64,000 nt of DNA. Origin: Macropodus opercularis. Its lineage: Eukaryota > Chordata > Actinopteri > Anabantiformes > Osphronemidae. Below the pieces are notes generated by a model, which was given only the letters and a program-made list of their open reading frames with translations, did not search any database and was not told the origin of the DNA. Below are positions 1-12,786 of the stretch, one piece after another. The DNA lies in assembly GCA_030770545.1 (NCBI GenBank), contig CM061105.1:16654001-16718000 (forward strand). Direction: 5' to 3'. Made by a program: the position numbers and the translations under genes. Positions within the stretch are counted from its first letter, which is position 1. Every line of letters begins with the position of its first letter.

Positions 1-1000
1 CCGCTTCATTTCAAAGGAACAAACATCTGAAAGCAGTAGATCTGACTTCACTTCAAAGGCTCCGCGTCGTGGCTTTATATATGAAAGGAACCAAATCTGT
101 TTCACTACGAATAACGAATCAACTCTCCAGATACATAAGAACCTAAAATAACGTGAAGCACAGACGTGATACAGTTCACATATGACCCACACACACACCA
201 GACATTATGATGATTTTTATGAACGCTGCAGCTTCTGACGCGTTCACGGCTGAAACCGACCAGATGAGCTCACCGTTGATCGAGTCCAACAGGACCATCA
301 TCACTATGCACCCTGAAGTCTGCCACAGTCTCATAACCACAGTGTTGATCCATAAACCAAGGAGCAAACGTCTGTCGAGTCACGTCCACCTGTCACCTGC
401 ACTGACACTGATCCAGTTCAGTACAAATGCTCCAGACTACACAGCCGGTGCCTCTGCAAACAGAACCCACCCGCTCGTCTGCTGCTCATCACCCAGGAGG
501 CAAACAAACGGCTTCACTCCAGTCTGAAGGTGATCACATCATCCCAGTAAATCCACATCATCCAGATTCAATGTTTCTTCCCCAAAGTCGCGTAGAAGCA
601 GCTTTAGAACTGAAAGCCAGGATCCATGTGAGCCGCGATGTGTCTGGAGGCAGAGAAAACTCTGGTCTGTCGAGATGCTGCGGCTGCAGAACCGGTCGGA
701 CCTGCCAGCTGCCTCAGGGCATCAGACGTCAGTAGTGAGTAATCAGAACATAACCTTAGCTGGAGATGTGCAGCTGATTGTTGCTAAAGCAGCAAACACA
801 GGCCCCACAACTTTATTCTGCAGGTTGCTGTTTGCTTTAGCAGCCAAAAGGACCAATGTGTTCATACGTTTGATGAACATCAGTCACCTGCTGGAGGAGG
901 CTGAGGTGGGAGGACGGGTCGATCAGCCAGTGGTGTTAAAGACACCAAACACTGCTTATTTGATGCCTGGACCTAAAGCAGCAGCCGTCAAGGTGCAAAG
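1..1000. other. No gene recognised
   Basis: I see no ORF with recognisable protein similarity, no splice-phased exon chain and no RNA gene here. The longest open frames are about 100-125 codons with unstructured composition and look like chance. The stretch runs directly into the minisatellite at 1001. Confidence 0.6.
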
Positions 1001-1999
1001 CACAGACCAGGATAAAACACAGACCAGGATAAAACACAGACCAGGGTAAAACACAGACCAGGGTAAAACACAGACCAGGATAAAACACAGACCAGGGTAA
1101 AACACAGACCAGGATAAAACACAGACCAGAGTAAAACACAGACCAGAGTAAAACACAGACCAGGATAAAACACAGACCAGGATAAAACACAGACCAGGAT
1201 AAAACACAGACCAGGATAAAACACAGACCAGGGTAAAACACAGACCAGGATAAAACACAGACCAGGATAAAACACAGACCAGGATAAAACACAGACCAGG
1301 GTAAAACACAGACCAGGATAAAACACAGACCAGAGTAAAACACAGACCAGGATAAAACACAGACCAGGATAAAACACAGACCAGGATAAAACACAGACCA
1401 GGGTAAAACACAGACCAGGATAAAACACAGACCAGGATAAAACACAGACCAGGATAAAACACAGACCAGGATAAAACACAGACCAGGGTAAAACACAGAC
1501 CAGGGTAAAACACAGACCAGGATAAAACACAGACCAGGGTAAAACACAGACCAGGATAAAACACAGACCAGGGTAAAACACAGACCAGGGTAAAACACAG
1601 ACCAGAGTAAAACACAGACCAGAGTAAAACACAGACCAGGATAAAACACAGACCAGAGTAAAACACAGACCAGGATAAAACACAGACCAGGATAAAACAC
1701 AGACCAGGATAAAACACAGACCAGGGTAAAACACAGACCAGGATAAAACACAGACCAGGATAAAACACAGACCAGGATAAAACACAGACCAGGGTAAAAC
1801 ACAGACCAGGATAAAACACAGACCAGAGTAAAACACAGACCAGGATAAAACACAGACCAGGATAAAACACAGACCAGGGTAAAACACAGAACAGGATAAA
1901 ACACAGACCAGGATAAAACACAGACCAGGATAAAACACAGACCAGGATAAAACACAGACCAGGGTAAAACACAGACCAGGGTAAAACACAGACCAGGGT
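1001..1999. repeat. 17-bp minisatellite, about 59 copies
   Basis: The array is a near-perfect tandem repeat with unit ACCAGGATAAAACACAG. Almost all variation is in two bases, giving three unit types: A (ccaggat), B (ccagggt) and C (ccagagt). One unit has the extra change aacagg near 1890. 999 bp divided by 17 gives about 59 units. The order of unit types shows a second-order duplication of roughly 28 units (see findings). Neither the unit nor its flanks resemble a transposon end. Because the period is not a multiple of 3 and the unit has no stop on the minus strand, all three minus frames stay open for more than 330 codons. I regard that as an artefact. Confidence 0.97.
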
Positions 2000-3385
2000 G
2001 TTCAGATTAATCTGCTCTGCTTCTGTCAAAAAGAGCTGCAGCCTCAGACTTTGGACTTTCATCAACAATAAACATTAACTGGCATCAGCCATAAAACTAT
2101 AAAACACAGAGCGACTCCCAGGCCTCGTCTCGGTGTCTCAGTCTGAAACCGTAGTATTACGGTTTCTTTCTAGTATTGATGTTCAAAGTGTTTTGTTTTG
2201 TTCATTCCTTTCTTTCTATTTGACATTTAGCTGTTTCGCTGTATTACACCACACATTTCACAGCTTTTGTTACGTTTAACCCTGCTGCTCATCAGGCTTC
2301 ACATTAGCTACAGTGACCTGTCATTAGGGAAGGTGAGGCGTTCGTTTACCTGACAGCACAATGTTCTCTGTGCACCAGTGTTTAGACTGTGGCTCTGCCG
2401 TAGCAGGACCTTCAGTGGTTACTGTCTGCACAGAGCCACGTTTAGCGGAATGCGTTTAAAGTTGACGTCTGTGGAAGTCGCTGCAGCCGCTACTGAAGTG
2501 AAGCTGACTCAGCGTCAAGGTTAGAATAGCAAAAGTAAAAGTGCTTCACCTGAAACCTGACAGGTCCTGAATCATCGGTGGGTTTCACCAGTTGCACTTA
2601 CTGTCATAACTACGTGATAAGTACCGGTCAGCTACTACAGAGCTCGGCTCAGTGGAGGAATCTGTGACCTGACAGGACAACGACCTTCTCTTCAACCGGG
2701 GAAGGAAACGCTCGTCCTTCTGTTGCTGAGCTTGTGCTTCCATCAACAGGCCTCACGTCGTACCTGGTCTCAGGACGATTGATTGTCAAAACCTCAGCCT
2801 GGTGTGAACCTGTGAATACTACACCTGCATGTGAAGCAGCACCAGCAGGTGACTCACCAGCAACTGCTGCCAAGACTGTGACAACACGTGTTTACTGCCT
2901 TTATGGCTCCATCGTCGGTCGTCTGCTGTGGCTTCACTGTGTGACCTGAAAACCTGTGATCCTGTGATCATCTCCAATCAGCTGGATGACGTTTGTTTCG
3001 GCCGTGGGAAGGGTTCGGGACTAACGATACACAGTCTCCGGCTGATACCTTAACCTAAGGTGTGGCCTGGTTGCGGCTGAGGACTCATCATCATTGTGAC
3101 CAGCACTGGGTGAGTGGGGAACTTCAGGGAGTGGCTCTGGTTTATGGCCCCTGGCGCTGAGTAAAGTCCTGCTGTCAGAGCCACAGTCGCCACATTAGCG
3201 AGAAATAAGAGAAGGACCAGACGACCGTTCACCTACTGGAGCTTCTGAGGACCAGGCCTTGTTGATCCTGTTGCTTATATTCAGACCTTTACTTAAAGGT
3301 TCTTCTCTGCCTGTTCGTCGCCGTCGGTTCCTCCAAAGAACCTGTAGTTGTTTTATTCCAAGAGCTTTCTGGAGACGTTGCAATC
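2000..3385. other. Noncoding stretch upstream of the claudin gene
   Basis: No protein-coding exon is recognised. It presumably includes the promoter and 5' UTR of the claudin gene starting at 3386. No clear TATA box stands out. Confidence 0.5.
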
Positions 3386-5536
3386 ATGTCTGCGGCTATG
3401 GAAACAACCGGGTTCGTCATGGCTATAGTCAGCTGGCTGGTCACCGGAACATCGCTAGCTAACGACCACTGGAAGATCTCCACAGTGTCTGGCAACGTCA
3501 TCACCGCCCAAAGAATAACCGAAAACCTGTGGCACAGCTGTGCAGAGAACAGCGCCAGCATGGTCCAGTGCCGAGACTTCGAAACGCTGCTCGACCTGCC
3601 GGGTGAGAACATTGACCTGCTGGCTTTGAAACCATAGTGTTTATTTTGGAGAAGTTCTGCAGCACATACAGTCAAACTCTTCAGTGCGTAACGAGGGAGC
3701 GTTGGATTAAAACCTACTTATTCACACGTCGTTAAATAAGTTTGTGCCTCATATAAGTTTTAACAGCTGATAAAAAAAGAGAAGATGCTTCTAATCGACA
3801 TCTATTAAAACACATGAGTCAGTTTAAAGATTCTGACATCATTCGAGTCAAGACTGTTTCTCTGTCAAACTTAGTTTATTTGACTTTGAAGGTTTATAAG
3901 ATGTGTGGTACAAAAACTAGGTCATTCTACCATGTGGCACCATTTTTCAATCAAGGTTGATGGGTTCAATAATAATTTCTAAAAAAGTTTTCCCACCAAA
4001 AGCTGTTTCAGTTAAAGTGAAAACAGCCTTGACAGCGATAGTTCATCCTTTAACCTGTAGCTGATAGAGATCGATGGTTGCGTGTCACCAGGTTGTTCTT
4101 TCTTTATAATCCTACATATGAGATCATCGTTTTGGCGCCATTCTGAGTTAAATGGAGGGAAACGCCGTCGACCACAGCCAGAGACAGACACGCGTTGTCT
4201 GATTCAGTTCAATCTGGTTGTAGCTACATTCTTTCCCTTCCATTTTTTTCTTTTAATTACTTTAATGACGTTTTCTATCGTAAACTCTGAGCGGACGCAG
4301 TACAGGCGTCTGTTCAATGTGACTATTTCCACCAGTATTCAAACGTTACAAACCAGATCTTAGGCGTCGTCATGGTCACAGTCACCAGTTCACTGTTTAT
4401 CTCGCCTGAAAGCCATAAAGAGGCGGGGCAGGGTTTTATGATGGAGGTCAACTGGTCAATAAACGACAGCAGCTGTAAATCACACAACGTTCTTCCTCTT
4501 CTTAAAGCGAAGTCAACTGAAGCCTTTAGGGGACGGTTCTGAGTCGGGTCCATCGTAACGTGTGACATACCTCCCTCTCTGCAGCTCACATAGCAGGATG
4601 CCGAGCTCTGATGATCATCTCGCTGCTGCTCGGTCTCGCCTCCATCATCGTGTCTCTGCTTGGGCTGAAGTGCATCACCGTCGGCTCGGCCAGCGAAGAA
4701 TCCAAAGCCAAGATGGCGTTAGGAGGAGGAATCGTCAGCATCCTCGCTGGTGAGCACACAAACCACAACAACCTTTAAGCACAAGGAGCGTCATGGACCG
4801 CACTGATGAGCAAAGAGGAAAGTCCATGAGTCACAGGCTTGATGCAAAGAGGGTTGTGTTTAAAACTTTCTGTTGGCTCAAACATTGCTGCATCTCCATG
4901 TCCATGGGCAGAGACATGGACCTGCCTACGTACAGGCCCCGCTGACGTTTGTGCTTCCTTGTGCAGGGCTTTGCTGCCTGGTCGCCTGCTCCTGGTACGC
5001 CTACAGGGTGGTGCAGGACTTCTACAGCCCACAGTACCTGGGAATGAAGTAAGTTGACCTGGACAGCGTCACAGATTTAGCTGGATCCTCTGCCTTTGTA
5101 TCTTCTGTGCAAAGGTCTGGGGCTTTAAGGAAGGAATCTATGGGCTGAAAGGCAGATACAACTGAGGAAACTGTTCCAGAGTAATAAGTGACTCCTGACG
5201 TGTCCTTGATTCCAGGTTTGAGCTGGGCGCCGGCCTCTACTTAGGCTGGGCCGCGGCCAGTCTGGCCATTCTGGGGGGAGGTTTTCTCTGCTCTGCCGTG
5301 TCCAGAACAAAGTCAAAAGCCAATCAAGCGTAAGTGCTACACGTCAGGCCCAACAAGAATCTTACCTCAGTCACGGCACAGAAATGTGTCCGGGCTGTTT
5401 CCCTGACTCCGTCCAGACGGATGAATGAACGAATGTCTCTGTGTTTCTGTTGTGCTGCAGCGCTTACTATGGAAGAGCTCCACAGAAGGTCTACACGGCC
5501 AAGTCCGAAGCGGAAACAGCCAAGTCCTTCGTCTAA
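3386..5536 (+). CDS. Claudin (claudin-15/10-like), 5 coding exons
   Basis: This is a four-pass tight-junction protein that forms paracellular strands and sets ion permeability. The modelled exons are 3386-3602, 4585-4749, 4967-5048, 5216-5329 and 5461-5536. All have GT-AG junctions and matching phases, giving 217 residues, a normal claudin length. TM1 starts near residue 6. The first extracellular loop has the claudin signature W..NLW..C.(8-10)C, seen as ENLWHSCAENSASMVQC. Then follow the CRALM segment and TM2, TM3 (GLCCLVACSWYAY) and TM4 (GLYLGWAAASLAILGG). The C-terminus ends in SFV, a plausible PDZ ligand like the YV of other claudins. The GNVIT string and the 5-exon structure favour claudin-15 or 15-like, but claudin-10 relatives share much of this. 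A second in-frame Met lies four codons downstream (3398). Confidence 0.9.
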
Positions 5537-5756
5537 GCACACGGGTTCTACCTGAGCTCGTGGGACGGTGTCTACATTTACAGGAATGTACTAAACGGTT
5601 GTAGCAGTTTAAATCTTCAAAGCGAAGGCTGTGACCTTCATTCTCGTGTGAAGGTCAGTTGCTACAACACGATGACAGGCTCAGTTGGACCAGTGTCTGA
5701 AGTTTTGGTTCTCTTTATGTCTTCGTTGTTTTTGTTTTCTTGAGGTGAAATCCTGA

Positions 5757-5762
5757 AATAAA
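5757..5762 (+). promoter_or_regulatory. Poly(A) signal of the claudin gene
   Basis: AATAAA lies about 220 bp after the claudin stop codon. A second AATAAA follows at 5823-5828. Confidence 0.7.
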
Positions 5763-5828
5763 ATCTGAAACGTTGGGTCGGATATTTGGTGATTGTTGAT
5801 GATTGTGTAACGCTGGTTTCTGAATAAA

Positions 5829-7164
5829 GTTTGTGTTACAAAATAAGCGACACTGACTGCGGCTCGTCATTCATCAGTTCTTCCCCACTGTGATCACTGC
5901 TGGACAGGCAGCAGCTCGTTATCTACCTGAGCAGGTGTAAAATTAGTCAAGCAGGCAACTGAGGGACTTGGAGGCTCAAGGTGTCGATGTTTTTTCTCCA
6001 CAGACACGATGTGTGTACGATAACCAGATTTGCTATATTAGTGTATAGGTCAGTGAACAGAGACACTGACATCAGCTCCTCACCGCGGCTCCTGTTAGTG
6101 GTGGAGGTACAGTATCAGGTTTGTGTCCACGTTGATGTCAGAAGCAGCAGAAACGGGCAAGTGTCAGGATCTGACTGACGAGGTGCAGACTGAGACGAGC
6201 ACAGGACGGAGTCCCATCTCCAGCTCAGCAGACTGGTCAGAGACTGGGTCGTGGGTGGGAACGAAGGCCGACCCGCGTGGTCCCATCCAGCAGACAAGGA
6301 GCTGCAGCTCGGAGAGAAGGTGTCCGACGCCACAGAGCGGCGGTTGGTCGTGTCGGTGTCAGAGGCCAGTTGATGCTCAGCCCTTTTGGTCGTGAGCATA
6401 CGTCGCTTAGGTTCAAACCAGTTTGATGTCAGGAAACCCAGCAAACGGCCTGACGGTGCTGCTGTGTGAGCTGCCTCTAATCTCCCGTCTAGTGATGATT
6501 AATCCACCACACGGCGATAATCCTCCTCGGCCTGTTTACCTGCTGACGGGCAGAACTGTGGATTAAAGCGTCGTCCGTCCAGCCTTCGCTGCCTCATTGA
6601 CATCTGCACACGTCTTCACGTCCTCAGTCAACAGAGACACTACATGGTTTTAAACGCTCTGGTTCACGTTTTATCGGTTTGGAGGATTTACTGGAGGGAA
6701 CGTTGGAGCTTTAGTCCACCTTACTTGTCTGTGACCCTTTCTCAAATTGTTCTCGTCTCTCTTTTTCTTACGAAGGGACTTTTCTGAGGCCGACCGATCA
6801 TTTAGCCGATCAACTGGTATTCAAACAACAGAAACAGCAGATTCAGTATAACGTCAACCTTTCACCATTAGGCCCCAGACTCGTTTCTGATCAAAGGAAG
6901 CGGATGTGGACGCATTGTGAACATACTGGTTGTATTTGGTGACACGTGTGTCATCTTATTGGTTGAAACAGCAGCAGCAGCCTCTAACTGGCTGCACCAG
7001 TAGAGATACGAAGTCCAGGTTCGAATCCAACAACAGTAACAAAGACACAGACTTTAATCAAAGCTGAAACTTGTTTTTGTTGTTGTGGAAACTGCAAACA
7101 CAGTGAAAGTCTCCATGTTCTGACAACCCGTCAGTACCAAGCTGCTAAAAATAACCGGCCCCCT
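5829..7164. other. Intergenic region between claudin and sag
   Basis: No coding exon or RNA gene is seen. The last few hundred bases are the presumed upstream region of sag. Confidence 0.5.
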
Positions 7165-7399
7165 CTAATCCGGTCCCCGCTGACCGAGGGAGAACCGCCT
7201 TCAATCCTCTCACTTCATTCAGGAAGTTTGGTCTGTCTGGACGTTGTGGCTTGTGGGGGAGGGGTGAGGCCGCACGAAGGCCGTCTGATTGGCTGAGGCC
7301 TTCCGGTGACGGACAGCAGCCGTTCGCATATAGCGCCTCTCTGACCGCCGCTCGTCCACCTCCTGTGATTCAACAGCTCTCACTTCACCTCTTCAACAG
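7165..7399 (+). promoter_or_regulatory. Probable sag promoter and 5' noncoding exon
   Basis: CTAATCC at 7165-7171 matches the CRX/OTX element (TAATCC) typical of photoreceptor genes, and TCAATCC follows near 7200. ATTGGCT (reverse CCAAT) lies near 7287 and a TATA-like ATATAG near 7328. A GT donor in AACAG|gtgag at 7400 would end a noncoding first exon that joins the ATG exon at 7973. The factor sites are inferred from consensus only. Confidence 0.55.
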
Positions 7400-8003
7400 G
7401 TGAGTTTTTGAGATTCTTAAACGATGCAGTGGAACCTGTTGAGTGCTCAGCCGTTAAAATCAGCCTGATGGCTGGGATTCAGCTCATCAACATCTGAAAT
7501 GTTGTAAACGTCTGCTCTACTCAACATACGGAACAGTTAACAGAACAGGTCAAAGGGTTTTACACTGTTTAGCCTTTTTGTCTTGTATTTGAACAATATG
7601 TGGTTCATTGGCTGATTCTGATCAGAAGAAGTGATGATGTGGATTGTTGTCTGCTTTCGGTGAGGAGAGCTGGATCCCACCCAGAGGCTTTTAACTGGAT
7701 TGAGAAGCTCAGCTGAGGTAAATGTGATCAGTCGTATCAACTTAATTAAATCAGACTGTGGAGACCAGTTACGACGTGTTCAGTTCTTCCTGCCTGAGCC
7801 TTGGACCCTGGTGTCGCTCTGATGATTGAGAGGTGTCAGATCACGTCCCCGCTGGTGTCTGATCAGTCCATGAGTGTGTGTTTGAACGACTACGAGCTTC
7901 TTAACTGGTGCATCTCAGAGAACATCACGAGTTTCAGCTTAATGTTAAAGATGCTCATGTTTCTCCTTCCAGGCGTCGCTGATTCGTCTCCATCTGCATC
8001 AAC

Positions 8004-11000
8004 ATGGCTTCAAAAAACGTTGTTTTCAAGAAGATCAGCAAAGACAAGTCGGTGAGTGAACAGGCACCGTCCCAGCAGGAGGCCCAGGCTCAGCTTTGGG
8101 TGGTTTGTGACATAAGAAGCCCAACGAGCACGACGTTAAAGTCATTGTGCTGCTTTTTAGTCAAACCCCTGCTGATAATCAGGGCGTTTGGTGATAAACG
8201 CTTCACATCACGTCTCGTCTCTGTGAGTGATGTTCAGCTGCTGATCGAGTGACTGAGGCTTCAGCCCATAAGACACTGTCGCTCTACTTACTGCGCCACA
8301 TACAGTCAGTATCAGTGATGTTAATCCTGCTTCAGGTTGGAGTCTACATGGGGAAAAGAGACTTTGTCGACCGTGTGGACTCTGTGGATCCAGTGGGTGA
8401 GTTTGACCTTTGACCTGCAGAGTTAGTAGGATCACAGTGACGCTCGGATATTTTCACATCACACTCGTGACATTTATCTGTTGAATGTTTCTTTAACTCG
8501 TGTCTCAGTAAACCTGTTTCTCCACTAGACGGCGTCATCCTTGTTGATCCTGAGGCGCTGCAGGGGAGGAAAGGTCAGTGTCCACCCGCCAACCTGGATG
8601 AAGAGTTGCTTTAAACCAGCGTTTCCAGGCGGAGCATGAACTCTCTCTCTGTCCTCCAGTGTTCGTCACCCTGTCCTGCACCTTCCGCTACGGCAGAGAC
8701 GACATGGACGTGATGGGAATCGCTTTCCGCAGGGAGCTGTACCTGTCGACCCGCCAGGTGTACCCGCCCCTGCAGGACCGCGAGAAGGGCGTCCACAACA
8801 AGACCCAGGCCAAGCTGATGCGCAAGCTGGGAGACGACTCCTACCCGTTCTTCTTCGAGGTGACCGGAGTCTCACATTGAGCTTCTTTCATTGTGTGCAT
8901 GTGTTGAAGAGTCCAACTCCTCACTGACTGATCCGTTTCCTCCCAGTTTCCCGACAACCTGCCCTGCTCAGTGTGTCTGCAGCCGGCGCCCCATGACGTT
9001 GGCAAGGTGAGATCCCTGCTGTGTCCACTGCCAGCTGCTGTCGGGCCAATGACGCCTCTTCTGTTTCTTCCCTTTGCAGCAATGTGCGGTGGAGTTCGAG
9101 GTCAAAGCGTTTAGCGCCGAGAGCCAGGACGCAAAAGTGCGCAAACGGTGAGTCTGCGCATCTGGAGGCTCAGCCGTGAAACCGAACGAGTCTCACAGAC
9201 TGTCTTCAAACAGGAGCACAGTGAAGCTGCTGATCAGAAAGGTCCAATACGCTCCAGAGAGCGAGGGAGACGCGCCGTCGGTGGAAACCACCAAGGACTT
9301 TCTCATGTCGGACAAACCGCTGCACGTGAAGGCCTCTCTGGACAAAGAGGTGCCAGACTGTTGCCCTGCAGCCTGTTCTCCGTCTGTTTTTTCAGGTAGA
9401 CAGCTCATTAACTAGAGGCGGATCTGTTTTCAGGTCTATTATCACGGTGAACCCATCAGAGTCCACGTCAGCGTCAATAACAACTCCAGCAAAAGCGTCA
9501 AGAACATCATCGTCTCTGGTGCAGATGTGTTACCATGGAGCCTGCAGATGTGTGACCTGTCATGTCACTGGGTCCAGGTTTAATGTCTCTTCTTGTCTCC
9601 TCCTCAGTGGATCAAATATCCAACGTGGTGTTGTACTCCAACGACAGCTACGTCAAGTCAGTGGCCATCGAGGAGTACGGGTAGGGATTTAAATCACAAA
9701 GCGTCCATAGTACATGACTGGAGCTGCCATACAATCGCGTTAATGGTTTCAGTTCGCACTAAAGACTGAAGAGACTAAAAATAATCAGGTAGACGAGGAA
9801 CAAAACACTTGATGACGGACAAGTTCTCTGAGCTCCTCAGCTTATTTGTTGGGCTGTGTAGTGTCTGGCTCATTTACCTTCACCAATAACCGTCCACCTT
9901 CTGCTTCATCTGTGTTCGTTTTAGCTCCAACGCTCACAGTCTGTTATTAACCCAGACGTGTTTGTGCCTGATCGCTTTGCTTCCATTTGATGTTAACATC
10001 ATCTTAACATCAACATGGGACGTAGAACAGGGAAGAGCGACTGTGATCTGGAAAGACCTTAACTAACTGATTGTGTGTCAGGGACTCGGTCTCTGCAGGA
10101 GCGACCCTGCAGAAGGTCTACACGCTGCTGCCCCTGCTGGTCAACAACCGGGAGAGGAGGGGCATCGCTCTGGACGGCAAACTGAAGCACGAGGACACCA
10201 ACCTGGCGTCGTCGAGCATGTGAGCAACGTTCTTCAGATGCGTGAGTCTCTCATCACAGCGTTGCTGCTGAAACGCTCTCTCCTGCCTTGCAGCATTAAG
10301 GAGGGAGTCCTGAAGGAGGTTCTAGGCATCATGGTTTCATACAGAGTCATGGTGAAGCTCATCGTTGGAGGGTCAGTCTCGCCTCGAGTGCGTTAACGTT
10401 CATTAATCCTCCTCCTCTGTGTTTTCTGATCTGTCATCTCTCCCTGCTGCATTTCCAGGGTGGTGGGATCCAGGTGAGTCCACTGCTCAGTTGGCTTAGT
10501 TTCAGTAGAATTGCTGACTTTGACTTAGTTAAATCATTTTACACCTGTTGTTTAAGTTGCATTCATGAATAAAAACTCATGTTTTCATGAGTGAACACGG
10601 TTTGTGTTGCAGTGAGGTCGGTCTGGAGGTTCCCTTTAAACTGATGCATCCGAAACCTGATGCAGGTAAGAAGCTGGACGTTTGTGATTCGTTTCACCAC
10701 ATTTCACAGGTTCGTTTGTTGTAAAAAGTTGGACTGACTCCGAATGAAACTCATTTTTCTTCATTGCTGCGAGCAGTGAGAGAGAGGTAAGGTCTCAACT
10801 CGGGACATGAATGAATGAGTGAGTCAATCAGTCAGTCAGTCCAGGCTCCAGGGAGATGTCTTTGTTAATTTCATCCAGATGAGCGTGAACATTTACATAC
10901 TGGACATATTAAGACCAAGGTTCTCACTGCTGCTTTGGACAGACTGGCTTCACTCCAGCTGCTCTGTACCTTCCTGAGTCCAGGGTCTAACCGTCGTCCT

Positions 11001-11148
11001 TTCTGACACTGCTGTCTGCAGTGAGCTCGAGGAGGAGCTGGTTTTCCAGGAGTTCAAGCGCTCCTACCTGCAGGGGATGATGGCCGACGACGACGACGAA
11101 GACGCCAACGTGTCGGGCGGCGACGACGTGGCTCCCAAAGAGAAGTAG
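8004..11148 (+). CDS. sag: S-arrestin (rod/visual arrestin), 15 coding exons
   Basis: The protein binds light-activated, phosphorylated rhodopsin in photoreceptors and ends transducin signalling. Modelled coding exons are 8004-8051, 8336-8396, 8529-8573, 8660-8859, 8947-9006, 9080-9147, 9214-9349, 9434-9518, 9608-9680, 10082-10219, 10294-10371, 10459-10473, 10613-10665, 10777-10786 and 11022-11148. All phases close, including 15-bp and 10-bp micro-exons as in vertebrate arrestins, giving about 395 residues. Arrestin hallmarks include VYMGKRDFVD near the N-terminus, FRYGRDDMDVMG, the DNLPCSVCLQPAP segment, the FMSDKPLH-type segment (here FLMSDKPLH), NNRERRGIALDGKLKHEDTN (polar core/lariat region) and an acidic C-tail (DDDDED). 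The N-terminal VFKKISKDKS and the overall match favour S-arrestin over cone arrestin arr3. Which teleost duplicate (saga or sagb) cannot be settled here. Confidence 0.95.
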
Positions 11149-11426
11149 AGGCCGAAACGTTTGTGCTAGAACGACTAAAGCTAAAGGACTGTAGCTGTGG
11201 TTTCGCCTGTGTCAACGCCACAAAGTGCATTTTACTCCACCGCAGGTTATTTATAGCTTATCTAATAGTAATATTAGAGGCATCGTTTTGTTCCCAAGTT
11301 ACACTGAAATGAGCGTCAACAGTTTTCATCCTTATAACTGCTTTAGTTCTTTGATCGCTGCCTGCTTGTCTCACGTTAATCTGCTGACGGCTCAGTTTTG
11401 TTGTAGACGCCTGACGCGAACTCTCA

Positions 11427-11432
11427 AATAAA
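11427..11432 (+). promoter_or_regulatory. Poly(A) signal of sag
   Basis: AATAAA lies about 280 bp after the sag stop codon. Confidence 0.7.
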
Positions 11433-12786
11433 GGCCGACTGACGTGTCTGCTTCAGCTGCTGTTTCTTGCTCAGTGACTGTCACTGCTTTAGACGTAACC
11501 TGTGATATTGAGGCATTTTTACAAGTCGCTGTCTGTCCTAAAGACCAACTACAGCTGCTCACAGCCCAGTTTACTGGCAGCTCCCAGCTTCTCCTGTAGC
11601 TTGAAACACGTCCATATTCTGCAGTAAACGTGGTCAACTGGGCTGGTTTAGTTCGTCCCAGTTTGAACTTCGGGCGACGCCAACACTAAAATCTCATTTT
11701 TTGATCTGTGACGTACAAACAGAGATGGTTGTGCAAAAAATATGCAAAAGGCTTAAGGAACTGAAATACAAGCATCAAGAGAAGGTGAATCTTTATTTTC
11801 AGACTAAAACCACAATCCAGAGATGAAAGCAAACAGAAAAAACTCATCTGAAGAGATTCTATGCAAGGTTCAGTGTTTTAACTCACCAAAAGGTGTTTTA
11901 TTAATTAAAAATGATAAACGCATAAAATCATGACCTACGTTTACCTAAACACGTTTACAATCGCAATTTCATATTTCGCATTAAATATAAAACCATCCAT
12001 GTCACCAGCTACGCCACATCCTGCTAACTAGTGTGTGTAATCTACTATTGAGAAGGAAAAGTGGCAAAATCTCTAAATCAAAGCTTTGAGTCTGCAAAGA
12101 CCCTTTAAAACATTTATCCTTAAAGCAGATCAGAGTCCCAACTAAAAAGATTTGTCAAGCTTGGTGATTTATTCAGTTAAATGTCTGGCACACATGTCTA
12201 CATCGACACCCACCTACACTGTGTCCATCAATATGTGCTGGGTTCATCTGAGTATATTTCAGGGTATTTTCCTGCTTCCAAGTCCAGATAAAATCCCTTT
12301 GCATACAAATATATTATGATTCATAATTTTGCCCTTCACACCCTTAGGTTTAATTAAATAAATTAAATAATTTCACGGTTTTTGAAGACGTACACAGAGG
12401 AACAGCATCAGGAGCAGATGGAATGTTTTACTGACTCTTGTACTTTACACGTTTTGTCAGTGTGTCTGCAGCCGGCGCCCCATGACGTTGGCATGTGTCT
12501 GGGGAATGATGGGAATATGGACACTGCTCTCCACTGTTTAATGCCTTTGTGCCAGAATTGAACAGATTATTTCCTTGTGAGAAAGGGCAACGTCACAGCA
12601 TCTGTGATCGACTTGGACTGAATTCTCCAGGTACAAGGGAAACAGCCAACTGACGCTGAGTCCAGAGACTAATATACTGTGAGTTTTCTTTACTTTCTGC
12701 CTGAATACCCCTCCTTTAAACTTATTGTAATCACTGCGTTAATTTGGAGTGGACAGACGTGGCGTTTATACAGATGTGACTGGAGT
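11433..12786 (-). other. Probable 3' UTR of the collagen/C1q gene
   Basis: No ORF or RNA gene is seen. On the minus strand an AATAAA at 11792-11797 lies about 1 kb beyond the collagen/C1q stop codon, so most of this stretch is probably that gene's 3' UTR, convergent with sag. It contains a 37-bp copy of a sag exon at 12457-12493. Confidence 0.4.
12457..12493 (+). repeat. 37-bp exact copy of sag exon sequence
   Basis: Positions 12457-12493 are identical to 8968-9004, which lies wholly inside the sag exon 8947-9006. Identity stops abruptly at both ends and does not include the splice sites. The copy is in sag orientation, antisense to the collagen gene. Confidence 0.9.

Noticed and set aside
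1001..1999. CRISPR-like array
   Set aside because: The units are contiguous 17-mers with no unique spacers, in a vertebrate genome.
936..2068. Three 330-370-codon minus-strand ORFs
   Set aside because: They are three frames of one 17-bp tandem repeat; an open frame follows from the unit lacking stops, not from coding selection.
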